From positions 1-38,788 of the forward strand of contig CAYJRR010000031.1 of the NCBI GenBank assembly GCA_964372275.1: a stretch of DNA of 38,788 nucleotides. Direction: 5' to 3'. The position numbers and the translations under genes are program-made. Position 1 is the stretch's first letter. Each line of letters starts with the position of its first letter. Shown in pieces: positions 14,073 through 22,306 of this stretch. The DNA is from CAYJRR01 sp964372275 [NCBI: uncultured bacterium] (GTDB lineage Bacteria > CAYJRR01). The notes beneath the pieces are model-generated. The model worked only from the letters and a program-made list of their open reading frames with translations, was not told the DNA's origin and made no database searches.

Positions 14073-15104
14073 CTAGCCTTCGACGAAGGTGGAGCGGCGC
14101 GCGGTGGCGAAGCAGGCCGCGATCTTCTCCGCCGAGAGGATGCCGTTGCCCAGCAGCAGCTGAACCTCGCTCCGCATGTTGGTGCGCAGCAGGTACGGAC
14201 CGTCGGTGTTGATCGTGAACGGGATCTTCCGGTCGTGGAAGGTGCCGAGGATGTGCGCCATCTCGGTCAGGCTCTCCACCGCGTGGGTGTGGAGGTTCGA
14301 CGTCGGGCAGATCTCGAGCACCACGCCGTTCGCGCCGATGGCGTCGAGCGCCGCTTCGTTGTAGGCGGCGCGGATCCCGTGCCCGATCCGGTCGGGCTTC
14401 AGGTGCCGGATCGCCGCCACCACCCCTTCGCCGTTGGTGGCGGTCGTCTCACCGGTGTGGATCGTCGTGCGCAGCCCCGCGTCCCGCGCCCGCGCGTACA
14501 TCGTGGCGTAGCGCTTGACCTCCTCGTTCAGCTCGTTCTTGCGCGACTCCGGGCCGGCGAGGTCGATGCCGATCACCCCCCGGCCCCGGTACTTGATCGC
14601 CTTCTCGACGATGATCTCGTTGAGCCGGACGTCGAACTCGCGGGCCAGGCAGAAGATGAGTCCGGCGCGGACGCCGTACTCCAGGCAGGCCCGATCCATC
14701 CCGACCAGCGACGCGAGGATGATGTGGTCGAGGTCCCGCTCGCCGCCCAGATTGCGCTTCATCGGGTTGAAGCGCAGCTCGATCAGGTCGACGCGCGAGC
14801 TGCGATACTCCTTGCCGATCACCTCGTAGATCGCCCGCTCCATCGCCGCCGGCGAGCTCTGGATCATCTCGGTCTCGTGCATGATCGCCAGGTACTCCTC
14901 GAGGTTTTTCACCTTCTCGGGGGAGCTGGTGATCCGCTCGACGAACTCCCAGTAGGTCTTCACCGGGAGCTTGATCCCCTGCTGGTGGGCGATCGAATAC
15001 ATGATGTGCGGCGCGACGGCCCCACCGACGTGGATGTGCAGGTCCGAGAGGAAGTCGGGGACCGCGGCCGCGGGGTTCGCCCCGGGACTCGGGGAGCTGG
15101 ACAT
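14073..15104 (-). CDS. Adenosine deaminase-like amidohydrolase
   Basis: A 343-residue protein of the A_deaminase family (PF00962). Metal ligands His23 and His25 (DLHIHVGG), His216 and catalytic Glu219 (IHTGE), GHG at 241-243, substrate loop GIDLAGPE at 179-186, EICPTSN and metal Asp301 are all present. In adenosine deaminases the metal Asp is followed by a second Asp (TDDP) that contacts the purine; here it is TDGP, so the substrate may be a different amino-purine or a modified nucleoside. It should work in the cytoplasm with zinc. The ATG lies eight bases after TGC-TAGGGT with no ribosome binding site. The upstream gene on the same strand ends 52 bases away. Confidence 0.85.
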   Translation of the reverse strand: MSSSPSPGANPAAAVPDFLSDLHIHVGGAVAPHIMYSIAHQQGIKLPVKTYWEFVERITSSPEKVKNLEEYLAIMHETEMIQSSPAAMERAIYEVIGKEYRSSRVDLIELRFNPMKRNLGGERDLDHIILASLVGMDRACLEYGVRAGLIFCLAREFDVRLNEIIVEKAIKYRGRGVIGIDLAGPESRKNELNEEVKRYATMYARARDAGLRTTIHTGETTATNGEGVVAAIRHLKPDRIGHGIRAAYNEAALDAIGANGVVLEICPTSNLHTHAVESLTEMAHILGTFHDRKIPFTINTDGPYLLRTNMRSEVQLLLGNGILSAEKIAACFATARRSTFVEG

Positions 15105-15112
15105 GGCGAGGG

Positions 15113-15121
15113 ACCCTAGCA
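15113..15121 (-). promoter_or_regulatory. Extended -10 box of the deaminase gene, leaderless type
   Basis: Minus-strand TGC-TAGGGT, eight bases before the ATG; spacing and context match 350-358. Confidence 0.45.
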
Positions 15122-15156
15122 GATCCCTCGCCCTCCCGACAGGATTGCCCTCGGTC

Positions 15157-15756
15157 CTAGAACAACGCCCCGAGGCGGGCGGTGGCGGCCCAGGACTGGG
15201 CGACGGTGGCGTCCTCGTCGGCGATCACCTCGTCGTCGAACAGCCAGCGGTAGGTGAAGCGGCCCCCGAGCGTCACGTTGGGGGCCAGGTCGATCTGAAT
15301 CCCGGCGGCCGCCGGGACGGCGATGTCGGTGCTGTCGTTGAACTGTGCGCGCGCCTCGTCGATGTCGGTCACCACGGCGTGGTTGTGGACGCCGATGCCG
15401 GCCGCGACGAACGGGCGGACGGGCGAAGGCAGACTGGCGCGGATCATCGCCTCGCCTCCGGTCGTCAGCAGCCGGGCGTCCTCGTCGGCCACGGCGTCGA
15501 GGTCGTTCATCGCGCCGATGTAGGCCACTTCGAGCCCGACCGGCGAGCGCACCCCGAAGACGGCGCGCACGTCCCAGCCCGCGCCCGGATCGGTGGCGCG
15601 GTCCAGACCCTGGGTGAAGTCGGAGACGCCCAAGCCCACTTCGAGGCTCGTGACCGGCTCGCGCTCCTCGATGATCACGCGCGTCTCCTCCTGCGCCCAC
15701 GCCGCGGCCGGTGCGAGCAGGAGCGATGCGACGCTCAACAGGCACTTCGTCTTCAT
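15157..15756 (-). CDS. Outer-membrane beta-barrel protein
   Basis: A 199-residue protein with signal peptide (MKTKCLLSVASLLLAPAAAWA). The mature part alternates polar and hydrophobic residues in about eight strands (SLEVGLGVSDFTQG, WDVRAVFGVRSPVGLEVAYIGA, VRPFVAAGIGVHNH, VTLGGRFTYRWLF) and ends ATARLGALF, with the terminal Phe typical of BAM-inserted proteins. It resembles the OmpA/OmpW-type small barrels (PF13505). Ligand or role is unknown. AAGGAGG lies six bases before the ATG. It is divergent from the MFS transporter, with 56 bases between the starts. Confidence 0.8.
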   Translation of the reverse strand: MKTKCLLSVASLLLAPAAAWAQEETRVIIEEREPVTSLEVGLGVSDFTQGLDRATDPGAGWDVRAVFGVRSPVGLEVAYIGAMNDLDAVADEDARLLTTGGEAMIRASLPSPVRPFVAAGIGVHNHAVVTDIDEARAQFNDSTDIAVPAAAGIQIDLAPNVTLGGRFTYRWLFDDEVIADEDATVAQSWAATARLGALF

Positions 15757-15812
15757 GGATGCCTCCTTCGCCGTTTCCCAGTACGATCGGTCGCCAGGAG
15801 GTCAAGCGCTCC

Positions 15813-17084
15813 ATGCGCGGAACGATCACCAGCCGGAGCGCGATCGTCTGGATCCTGACCGGGCTGAACCTCTTCAACTACCTCGACCGCTACGTCGTCA
15901 CGGCGGTCAGCCCGAAGATCCAGGAGTCGCTCGACCTCTCCGATTTCCAGATCGGCATCGTCCTTTCGGCGTTCATGCTCGGCTACTTCCTGACGAGCCC
16001 GGTCTTCGGGTGGCTCGGGGACCGCGGGCCGCGCCGCGGCCTGATCGCGGCCGGCGTCCTGCTGTGGAGCCTGGCGACCGCGGCGTCGGGGCTGGCGCGG
16101 GGCTTCTGGGCGATGGTGGCGACGCGGCTGTTCGTCGGCGTGGGGGAGGCGAGTTACGCCACGATCTCGCCGACGATCATCGACGACCTCACCACGCCGG
16201 CGACCAAGAGCCGCTGGCTGTCGCTCTTCTTCGCCGCGATCCCGGTCGGTTCGGCGGCCGGGTTCGCGCTCGGCGGCTTCCTCGAGCATCACTGGGGCTG
16301 GCGGAGCGCCTTCTTCGTGGCGGGTCTTCCCGGGATCCTGCTCGCCCTCCTGGTGTCGCGGATCGCCGAGCCGGCCCGAACCGCCCGCGTGGAAGGGACG
16401 GGGGATCGGGAAGCTCCCCGAGGGGGCGCGAAGGCGCGGACCTCCGGGTACGGGGCGCTGCTCCGGATCCCCGCCTACCGTTCGGCGGTGCTCGGCTACA
16501 CCGCCTACACCTTCGCGCTCGGGGGGTTTGCCGCCTGGGCGCCGAAGTACCTCTACGCGGTGCTGCGGATGGAGCTGAGGACGGCCGACTTCTGGTTCGG
16601 CGCGCTGCTCGCCGCGGCAGGCTTCGCCGGGACGGCCGCGGGGGGTTGGCTGGGCGATGCCTTCCCCGGCGCCGACCGGGTGCGGGCGAACTTGCGGGTC
16701 TGCGCGATCGTGACGCTCCTCGCGGCGCCGCTCGCCGCCCTCTGCCTGGTCGCGGGGTCGCCGGTCGCCTTCTTCGCCGCGTTCGGCGCGACCGCCTTCC
16801 TCCTGTTCACCGCGACGGCGCCGGTCAACGCCGTGATCCTCCAGTCGGTGCCGCCGAGCTTGCGCGCCACGGCGATGGCGATGAGCATCTTCACCATCCA
16901 TCTTCTGGGGGACCTGATCTCGCCGCCGTTGATCGGAGCCGTTTCGGACGCCGCCGGATCGCTGCGGACGGCGATGTTCGTCCTGCCGGTGGCGATCGCG
17001 GTGGGGGCGGCGATCTGGGGGATCGGTTCGGCGACCACGACCGCCGCGGCGCCCAAGGTGGAGGCGCCGGGTCTCGGGGCCTAG
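15813..17084 (+). CDS. MFS transporter, Spinster-like
   Basis: A 423-residue membrane protein with about 12 helices. The opening WILTGLNLFNYLDRYVVTAV, then LSDFQIGIVLSAFMLGYFLTSPVFGWLGDRGPRR (the MFS A motif GWLGDRGPRR), and RLFVGVGEASYATISPTIIDD match the Spinster-type branch of the major facilitator superfamily. A second A-like motif (GGWLGDAFPGADRVR) opens the C-terminal half. Spinster relatives move lipids, sphingolipids or organic anions; the substrate here is unknown. AGGAGGT lies ten bases before the ATG. The acyltransferase gene follows nine bases after the stop, so the two are probably co-transcribed, which hints at a lipid-related cargo. Confidence 0.9.
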   Translation: MRGTITSRSAIVWILTGLNLFNYLDRYVVTAVSPKIQESLDLSDFQIGIVLSAFMLGYFLTSPVFGWLGDRGPRRGLIAAGVLLWSLATAASGLARGFWAMVATRLFVGVGEASYATISPTIIDDLTTPATKSRWLSLFFAAIPVGSAAGFALGGFLEHHWGWRSAFFVAGLPGILLALLVSRIAEPARTARVEGTGDREAPRGGAKARTSGYGALLRIPAYRSAVLGYTAYTFALGGFAAWAPKYLYAVLRMELRTADFWFGALLAAAGFAGTAAGGWLGDAFPGADRVRANLRVCAIVTLLAAPLAALCLVAGSPVAFFAAFGATAFLLFTATAPVNAVILQSVPPSLRATAMAMSIFTIHLLGDLISPPLIGAVSDAAGSLRTAMFVLPVAIAVGAAIWGIGSATTTAAAPKVEAPGLGA

Positions 17085-17093
17085 AGAGGGCGT

Positions 17094-18425
17094 ATGCCGG
17101 TCTTCGTACAGTGGCTCGTCCGGCTGATCACCGCCGTCTGGTGTCGGGAGGTGGAGGTCGCCGGCCTCTCCCACGTCCCGACCGGCCGGCCGTTGATCGT
17201 GGTGGCGAACCACCTGAACGGGCTGATCGACCCGTTGCTGATCGCCGGCTCGCTGCCGCTCCGGCCGCGGTTCCTTGCCAAGAGCACGCTCTGGAACAAT
17301 CCGGTGCTGCGGCTCTTCTTCGCGTTGGGGCGCGTGGTGCCGGTGGCGCGGAGGCAGGACCGTGGGGAAGGGGCCGACATGGCCCAGAACGCCGAGACGT
17401 TTCGCGTGGCGGCGGAGGTGCTGCGCGGCGGCGGCGTGATCGCGCTGTTCCCGGAAGGGCAGAGTCACAACGAACCGCACCTGCAGCCGCTCAAGACCGG
17501 GGCGGCGCGGATGGCGCTCGCCGGGCCGGACGACGTGCAGATCCTTCCGGTGGGAATCGGTTTCGAGCGCAAGGAGCGCTTCCGCAGCCGGGCGCTGCTG
17601 CAGGTCGGGCGACCGATCGATCCCGCCGAGGCGAGGCGGATGGAGCGCGACGGCGATCCGGCCGGCGCGGTCCGGAAGCTGACCGCGCAGATCGCCTCGG
17701 GCCTCCTCGAGGTCACGGTGAACGTTCCCACCTGGAAGGAGCGGCGGCTGATCGAGCGCGCGGTGGAGATCTCGCTCGGGGACGAGAGCTCATTGCGCGC
17801 GCGGACCGAGGTCTTCCGCGCCTTCTACGACGCTTATCGCTGGCTCGGCGAGACGCGTCCCGAGGAGCTCGCGGCGGTGCGGCGAGAGGTCGCCCGCTAC
17901 GACCGGATGCTCACGCTCCTGGGATTGACCGACGAAGAGGTCCGCGCGCGGTACGGCGCCGGGAGCGTGGTGCGCTGGTTCTCGCGGTTCACCCGGCTGG
18001 TGCTGCTGCGCCTGCCGCTGGGGGTGGTCGGGACGCTGATCCACGCCTTGCCGTACCAGCTTCCCGGGATGCTCGCGCGCCGCAAGGCGAAGGAGCCCGA
18101 CCAGCCGGCGAGCTGGAAGCTGTTCGCGGCGATCGTCGTCTTCCCGGTCTGGTGGCTGGTCCTGGCGGCGGCCGCCGCCTCGTGGCTCGGGGCGGGGTGG
18201 ACGGCCGCCGGACTCGCCCTCGGTCCGCTCTCCGGCTGGGTCGCGCTCCAGTGGCGGGAGAGCGGCGTCACGCTCGGCGAGCAGGCGCGGGCCTTCCTGC
18301 TGCTCCCGACCCGCCGCCGCCTCCTCGAGGAGGTCCGCGCGCGCCGGACGACGATCGAGCGGGGTCTGGAGGAGCTGCGCCGCGCCTGGGTGGCCGGCGA
18401 TCCCCGCCGCGGCCACGGCGCCTGA
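17094..18425 (+). CDS. Glycerolipid (PlsC/Gpt2-type) acyltransferase
   Basis: A 443-residue protein. Acyltransferase motif I is NHLNGLIDP with His40 and Asp46, the x5 spacing of the Gpt2/Sct1-like branch rather than the PlsC x4 spacing. Motif III is FPEGQSHNEP (119-128), followed by LKTGAARMAL. It should acylate glycerol-3-phosphate or lysophosphatidate at the inner membrane. The C-terminal region has two or three membrane helices (about 340-400, WKLFAAIVVFPVWWLVLAAAAASWLG) and ends in a basic helix. It overlaps no neighbour and follows the MFS gene by nine bases. The next gene is convergent, 13 bases away. Confidence 0.85.
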   Translation: MPVFVQWLVRLITAVWCREVEVAGLSHVPTGRPLIVVANHLNGLIDPLLIAGSLPLRPRFLAKSTLWNNPVLRLFFALGRVVPVARRQDRGEGADMAQNAETFRVAAEVLRGGGVIALFPEGQSHNEPHLQPLKTGAARMALAGPDDVQILPVGIGFERKERFRSRALLQVGRPIDPAEARRMERDGDPAGAVRKLTAQIASGLLEVTVNVPTWKERRLIERAVEISLGDESSLRARTEVFRAFYDAYRWLGETRPEELAAVRREVARYDRMLTLLGLTDEEVRARYGAGSVVRWFSRFTRLVLLRLPLGVVGTLIHALPYQLPGMLARRKAKEPDQPASWKLFAAIVVFPVWWLVLAAAAASWLGAGWTAAGLALGPLSGWVALQWRESGVTLGEQARAFLLLPTRRRLLEEVRARRTTIERGLEELRRAWVAGDPRRGHGA

Positions 18426-18438
18426 CCGGTCACCCGCG

Positions 18439-18978
18439 TCAGCGCTTCAGGCCGGCGCCGGTCGACCGCTGGGTCGCATCCGCGGGCCGGATCGACTCTT
18501 GGCGGGGAAGGTTGCTGCCGGTCGACGTGTCGAAGCCCGGGGTGAGGGCAGGGGACGGGAACGCAATCGGCCGGCCCTTTCCGTCGATGTGGACGAAGTC
18601 GGAGACGTCGGTGGCGTCGAGTCCGATCCACCGGGCGAGGTTGATGAACATCCCCGGGGCGAAGCGGCTTTCGATGAAGACGTAGGCGAGGTCGAGCTCC
18701 TGCCCGTCGGCCTTGAGCGAGAGGTAGTAGTCGTCGCCGTGGCTTTCTACGTTTCCGAAGGTCACCCGCTTCGGGGTGAGCCGCCGGGCGGTGGCGATCG
18801 TCTCGCCGCACGGTTCGCAGAGGTAGAGGATCGACGGCGAACGGCGCACCAGGCGCGCGGCGTCGGCCATCTTCTCGACGTGGCGCTCCTCGACCCACTG
18901 GAACTGGTCGGCGGAGGCGGATGCGGAGACGAGGGTCGCGAGGAGAAGGGCGATCGAACGGGCGGCGTGCGTGCGCAT
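18439..18978 (-). CDS. Secreted protein of unknown function with a CxxC motif
   Basis: A 179-residue protein with signal peptide (MRTHAARSIALLLATLVSASASA). The mature part starts DQFQWVEERHVEKMADAARLV and carries LYLCEPCGE, a CxxC that could be a disulfide or metal site, then TPKRVTFGNVESHGDDYYLSLKADGQELDLAYVFIES. The C-terminal 30 residues look disordered. I do not recognise the family. AAAGGAG lies nine bases before the ATG at 18978, which supports this start over the longer open frame. The 219 bases upstream (18979-19197) hold only a GC hairpin. Confidence 0.65.
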   Translation of the reverse strand: MRTHAARSIALLLATLVSASASADQFQWVEERHVEKMADAARLVRRSPSILYLCEPCGETIATARRLTPKRVTFGNVESHGDDYYLSLKADGQELDLAYVFIESRFAPGMFINLARWIGLDATDVSDFVHIDGKGRPIAFPSPALTPGFDTSTGSNLPRQESIRPADATQRSTGAGLKR

Positions 18979-19177
18979 CGAGGGGCTCCTTTCGGATGGG
19001 AAGGGCGCAGCGACCGAGCAATCGCTGTGCCACGCGGGTCGCAGCTCCCGGACGTCCGCGCGCACGGCGATTTTCGACGGCGTGACACCGCCGATGTCGC
19101 ATCGCCGAGCGGCGTGTGGCACCGACTATCCAGGCGGCGACGGGACGGTGCGTCGGCGAATACACGCGGACCGAGAC

Positions 19178-19194
19178 CGCCGCCGTGGGCGGCG
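19178..19194 (-). terminator. Hairpin after the MBL-fold gene
   Basis: CGCCGCC and GGCGGCG with a three-base loop, four bases past the stop codon on the minus strand. There is no T-run, so termination is uncertain. Confidence 0.35.
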
Positions 19195-19197
19195 TCG

Positions 19198-20583
19198 TCA
19201 GACCGGTTCGCCGCGCAGGTAACGGCGGTAGAGGACCTTGGCGAGCGGCTTCACGCCGATCCGCGCCGCGGCCTCCCGCGCCCAGGGCTGGATCCGGAAG
19301 CGGAGCGCGTTCTCGCAGCGCGCGGTGAGGAAGGCGCGCGGTGACTTGCGGAGGTAGGCCCAGCGGAACCTCCGCCGCCCGGCGGCGGTGAACACCTTCG
19401 CGTTCCCCCCGAGCTTTCCGACCTGGTAGGAGAAGTCCGGATAGAGGCGGACCCCGATCAGGCGGGTGCGCATGAAGTTGCCGATGAGAAGGTCGTCGAA
19501 GTAGCCGTATTCGACCGTTTCCAGGAGCGGCGCGCGGGGGACCTGGAATTCGATCCCGCGCTCGCCGCCGGGACGGGCCGGATCGAGGTCGAAGCGGCGC
19601 GTCTCGCCGCCGACGGTGAAGGCGAGGAAGTCGATGCGGCGTCGGATCGTCTCGAACGACCGCGCGAATCGGCCGACGCGGGACCACTCCTCCTCGTTGA
19701 GGCGGGAGGTCCAGTCGTCGGCGGTGGAGGAGGCCCAGCCTCGGTAGACCGTCGATCCTCCCGCGGGCCGCACGTCTCCCCGTTCCAGGTCGATCGTCAC
19801 GTAGGGATCGATCAGCCGCACCTCGGGCCGGTTCCAGTGCCGGCGCATGTCGGCCGCCGTGATGCGGTAGGGATTGGCCCACACCGAGTCGCGGCGGACG
19901 TAGACGTGCTGCGACGAGGAGCAGCAGAAGTTCCGTACCCCGAGGCGGGCCGCGGTGCGGGCGACGTTCCAGACCGCGCCGGGCTTGCGCGCCTCCGGAT
20001 CGCCGGCGAGCGAGCGGCCGTGTTCGTCGACGAAGTTGAACATGTCGGCGTCGACCGAGCAGAGGGCGGCGAGGTAGGTCCGGTCGTTCGGATGCCGGGC
20101 CACCAGGCGGCGGAGGAACCCGCCTTCGCCGCACAGCGGCGAGTCGTTCAGATCGATCACCAGCGCCGAGCCGGCCTGCACCACCAGGATCCCGTCCTGG
20201 TTCTCGTTTCCGAGGGAGAGGACGCGGATCCCGCCGGTCAGCGGGACCCACCGCTTGAACGGGAGGACGGTCACCGAGAACCCTCGCGCCGCGAGGCCGG
20301 CGCGAATCTCGTCGTGGTAGTGGTCGGGCAGCAGGATCCGGGTCCGTTCCTTCGAGAGAAGCTCGAGCGACGCGGGGTGTAGGTGGTCGGGGTGCCCGTG
20401 CGAGATCCAGACGAACGGCGACGCCTGCACGCGCCGGATCTGCTCCTCGGTCGGAGGCCGTTCGAGCCCCCAACTCCCGAAGTAGCAGGTGCCGGCGAGC
20501 CACGGGTCGGTGGCGAGCACCGGACGCCCGTCCTGCGAGAACTGGAGGATCGCGTTGCCGAACGTCTCGAGCCGGATCTCCAT
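19198..20583 (-). CDS. MBL-fold metallo-hydrolase
   Basis: A 461-residue cytoplasmic protein. The first 230 residues form a metallo-beta-lactamase fold: TDPWLAGTCYFGSWG, the metal motif HGHPDH (His62, His64, Asp66, His67), LPFKRWVPLTGGIRVLSLG and VIDLNDSPLCGEG. This pattern is closest to the UlaG/NamH-like branch, which includes CMP-Neu5Ac and UDP-MurNAc hydroxylases, but no Rieske domain is attached. The C-terminal half (VEYGYFDDLLIGNFMRTRLIGV) is unassigned and ends in basic helices. GGAGGGAAG precedes the ATG. It lies 29 bases after the CotH-like gene, in an apparent two-gene operon. A separate Rieske protein gene lies 1.7 kb away on the other strand. Confidence 0.8.
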   Translation of the reverse strand: MEIRLETFGNAILQFSQDGRPVLATDPWLAGTCYFGSWGLERPPTEEQIRRVQASPFVWISHGHPDHLHPASLELLSKERTRILLPDHYHDEIRAGLAARGFSVTVLPFKRWVPLTGGIRVLSLGNENQDGILVVQAGSALVIDLNDSPLCGEGGFLRRLVARHPNDRTYLAALCSVDADMFNFVDEHGRSLAGDPEARKPGAVWNVARTAARLGVRNFCCSSSQHVYVRRDSVWANPYRITAADMRRHWNRPEVRLIDPYVTIDLERGDVRPAGGSTVYRGWASSTADDWTSRLNEEEWSRVGRFARSFETIRRRIDFLAFTVGGETRRFDLDPARPGGERGIEFQVPRAPLLETVEYGYFDDLLIGNFMRTRLIGVRLYPDFSYQVGKLGGNAKVFTAAGRRRFRWAYLRKSPRAFLTARCENALRFRIQPWAREAAARIGVKPLAKVLYRRYLRGEPV

Positions 20584-20612
20584 CGTCTTCCCTCCGATTG
20601 CCGGACGCGCCG

Positions 20613-22181
20613 TCAAGGTCCGTAGGTCGCGGCCTGGATCTCGAAGCGCGCCGGGATCCAGCCGCGCAGGTACGCGACCTCCTCCGCCCAGGTGGTGACG
20701 TCGTCGCGGTGGCTCCACCGTGGGAAGGCGCGGTAGGCCGGTCCCCAGCGCCGCTCGTCGCGGATCGCCGACGGCTCGATCTCCGACGCGTAGGACCCGA
20801 GCCACTGCAGCACCAGCCCGGCGGACACGCGCTGGTGGAGGATCCACGCGTATCGCTGTCGCGTCGATTCGCGCAGCGCCGGGTCGCCGAGCATCCGTTC
20901 GAACAGTCCGTTCTCGGCGGTGAACTCGCTCGGTTCCGTGGGCGCGCGACGGACCGTCCGCCAGTTCTGTCCGAAGCTGGCGGTGAAGTCCCACGGGGCG
21001 AAGCGGAACGGTCCGGCGTCGTGGTAGTGGAAGGCGTTCTGGCTGACGCCGTCGTTGGCGAACAGGAGCATCGCCAGCGCCCACCAGTCCTGGTAGTCGC
21101 GCAGATCGACCCTCCTTCCGAGCTGCGCGCGGAACGTGTCGTCGTCGGCGCGGGCGACGAAGTCGGTGAGCGCCTCGATGTCGGCGAAGGCGCCGGGCTC
21201 CCCCTCGGGCGGGAGCCCCTCCTTCTTCTCGTAACCGTCGTGCAGCGTCTCCTTGGTCTCGCCGCCGTAGGTCAGTCGGAAGTTCGCCGTGTAGTGCTCG
21301 GCCTTGAACAGGTCGCCGCCGGCGTCGAGCCCGTTTCGTTCCACCAGGAAGCGGTCGACGTGATCGACCAACGTGTAGAGGCCGTGGTAGGTGCCATCGA
21401 TGTAGAGGACGGCGCTCACCGTCTGCACCTGGAGGTGCTCCGGGTCGATCCGGTTCCATACGTCGAACGCAAGGCGCGTCCGCAGGTAGCTGTTGTCGTC
21501 GAAGTTTCCGTAGAGGACGACGCGCCGCCGGTCGCGGAATCCGCGCGTCGGCTCGTGGAACGGGTCTTCGCGGGGGAACTTCAGGGTGAAGTTGTTCTTC
21601 GGGTAGTCGATGGAGGACGAGCCGCGCAGCTTGGCTTCGGCGGCGTAGACGTGCCCGCGGTGGACGACGGTCGCCGGTGCGTACTCGTGGCGCGTGGTCG
21701 GGGCGGGGGAGAGGAACAGGACGGGAAGGCCGTACTCCTCGCCGTATCGGAGCGGATCGACGATCGGCGCGTTGTCCGGATCGTCCCACGCGTCGGCGAC
21801 GCCGATCGTGAGCGGCGCCGATTCGCCGGTCGCCGCCGACCGGATCGACAGCTCGTGTACCGCCGCGTCGTCCAGGTCGGGTGTCCAGGTCAACGTCGCG
21901 GCGGCCGGGTCCCAGAGGGCGCCCTCCGGGACGGCCTCGACCGCGAGCTGTGCGCTCCCGACCGTCATGCCGGTGCCGCAGCGGACCGACACGGTGAGCG
22001 TCTCCCCCTCGGCGATCCAGAACGGGCCGTCCGAGGTGGGATCACACGAGGGTCCGGCGGTCGGAACCGGCGACGGCCATTCGCGGCCGGAGGCTGCCGG
22101 CGGCGGCGCGGCGCACGCAGCCGCGCCGGTAAGGGGGAGGAGTAGGCGAATACGGGTGAACGGTCGGTCGAGCGTGCGCAT
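20613..22181 (-). CDS. CotH kinase-family lipoprotein
   Basis: A 522-residue protein with signal peptide and probable lipobox (TGAAAC, Cys23). Residues 55-130 look like a beta-sandwich (Ig/cadherin type, VSVRCGTGMTVGSAQL). From about 150 a CotH fold (PF08757) follows: EAKLRGSSSIDYPKNNFTLKF, FDDNSYLRTRLAFDVW, YIDGTYHGLYTLVDHVDRFL, GDLFKAE and FAPWDFTASFG. CotH proteins are secreted atypical kinases that phosphorylate surface proteins; Lys201 or Lys195 may be the nucleotide lysine. The metal motif usually reads W-D-x-D; here the second Asp is Thr, so activity is uncertain. It is transcribed with the MBL-fold gene downstream and is divergent from the Rieske gene. Confidence 0.85.
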   Translation of the reverse strand: MRTLDRPFTRIRLLLPLTGAAACAAPPPAASGREWPSPVPTAGPSCDPTSDGPFWIAEGETLTVSVRCGTGMTVGSAQLAVEAVPEGALWDPAAATLTWTPDLDDAAVHELSIRSAATGESAPLTIGVADAWDDPDNAPIVDPLRYGEEYGLPVLFLSPAPTTRHEYAPATVVHRGHVYAAEAKLRGSSSIDYPKNNFTLKFPREDPFHEPTRGFRDRRRVVLYGNFDDNSYLRTRLAFDVWNRIDPEHLQVQTVSAVLYIDGTYHGLYTLVDHVDRFLVERNGLDAGGDLFKAEHYTANFRLTYGGETKETLHDGYEKKEGLPPEGEPGAFADIEALTDFVARADDDTFRAQLGRRVDLRDYQDWWALAMLLFANDGVSQNAFHYHDAGPFRFAPWDFTASFGQNWRTVRRAPTEPSEFTAENGLFERMLGDPALRESTRQRYAWILHQRVSAGLVLQWLGSYASEIEPSAIRDERRWGPAYRAFPRWSHRDDVTTWAEEVAYLRGWIPARFEIQAATYGP

Positions 22182-22306
22182 GGCGATCCGACTCCGCCAG
22201 TTGGTCGCGGCGGGGCCGGAGGCCAGGGCGCGGGAATGGTGCTAGGGTGGCGCCCGCCGTCGGTCCGTTCCGGGTCGGGCGATCGTTCTTGGGAGCGCCG
22301 CGCGCC

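Noticed and set aside
15593-18685. Plus-strand open frame of about 1,030 codons across the MFS and acyltransferase genes
   Set aside because: Both real genes lie in other frames with clear family motifs; this frame shows only low-complexity Arg/Gly-rich sequence.
22247-22306. Upstream extension of the Rieske protein by 20 residues
   Set aside because: The extension covers the candidate promoter region, and the ATG at 22307 has a GGGAG site and directly precedes the membrane anchor.
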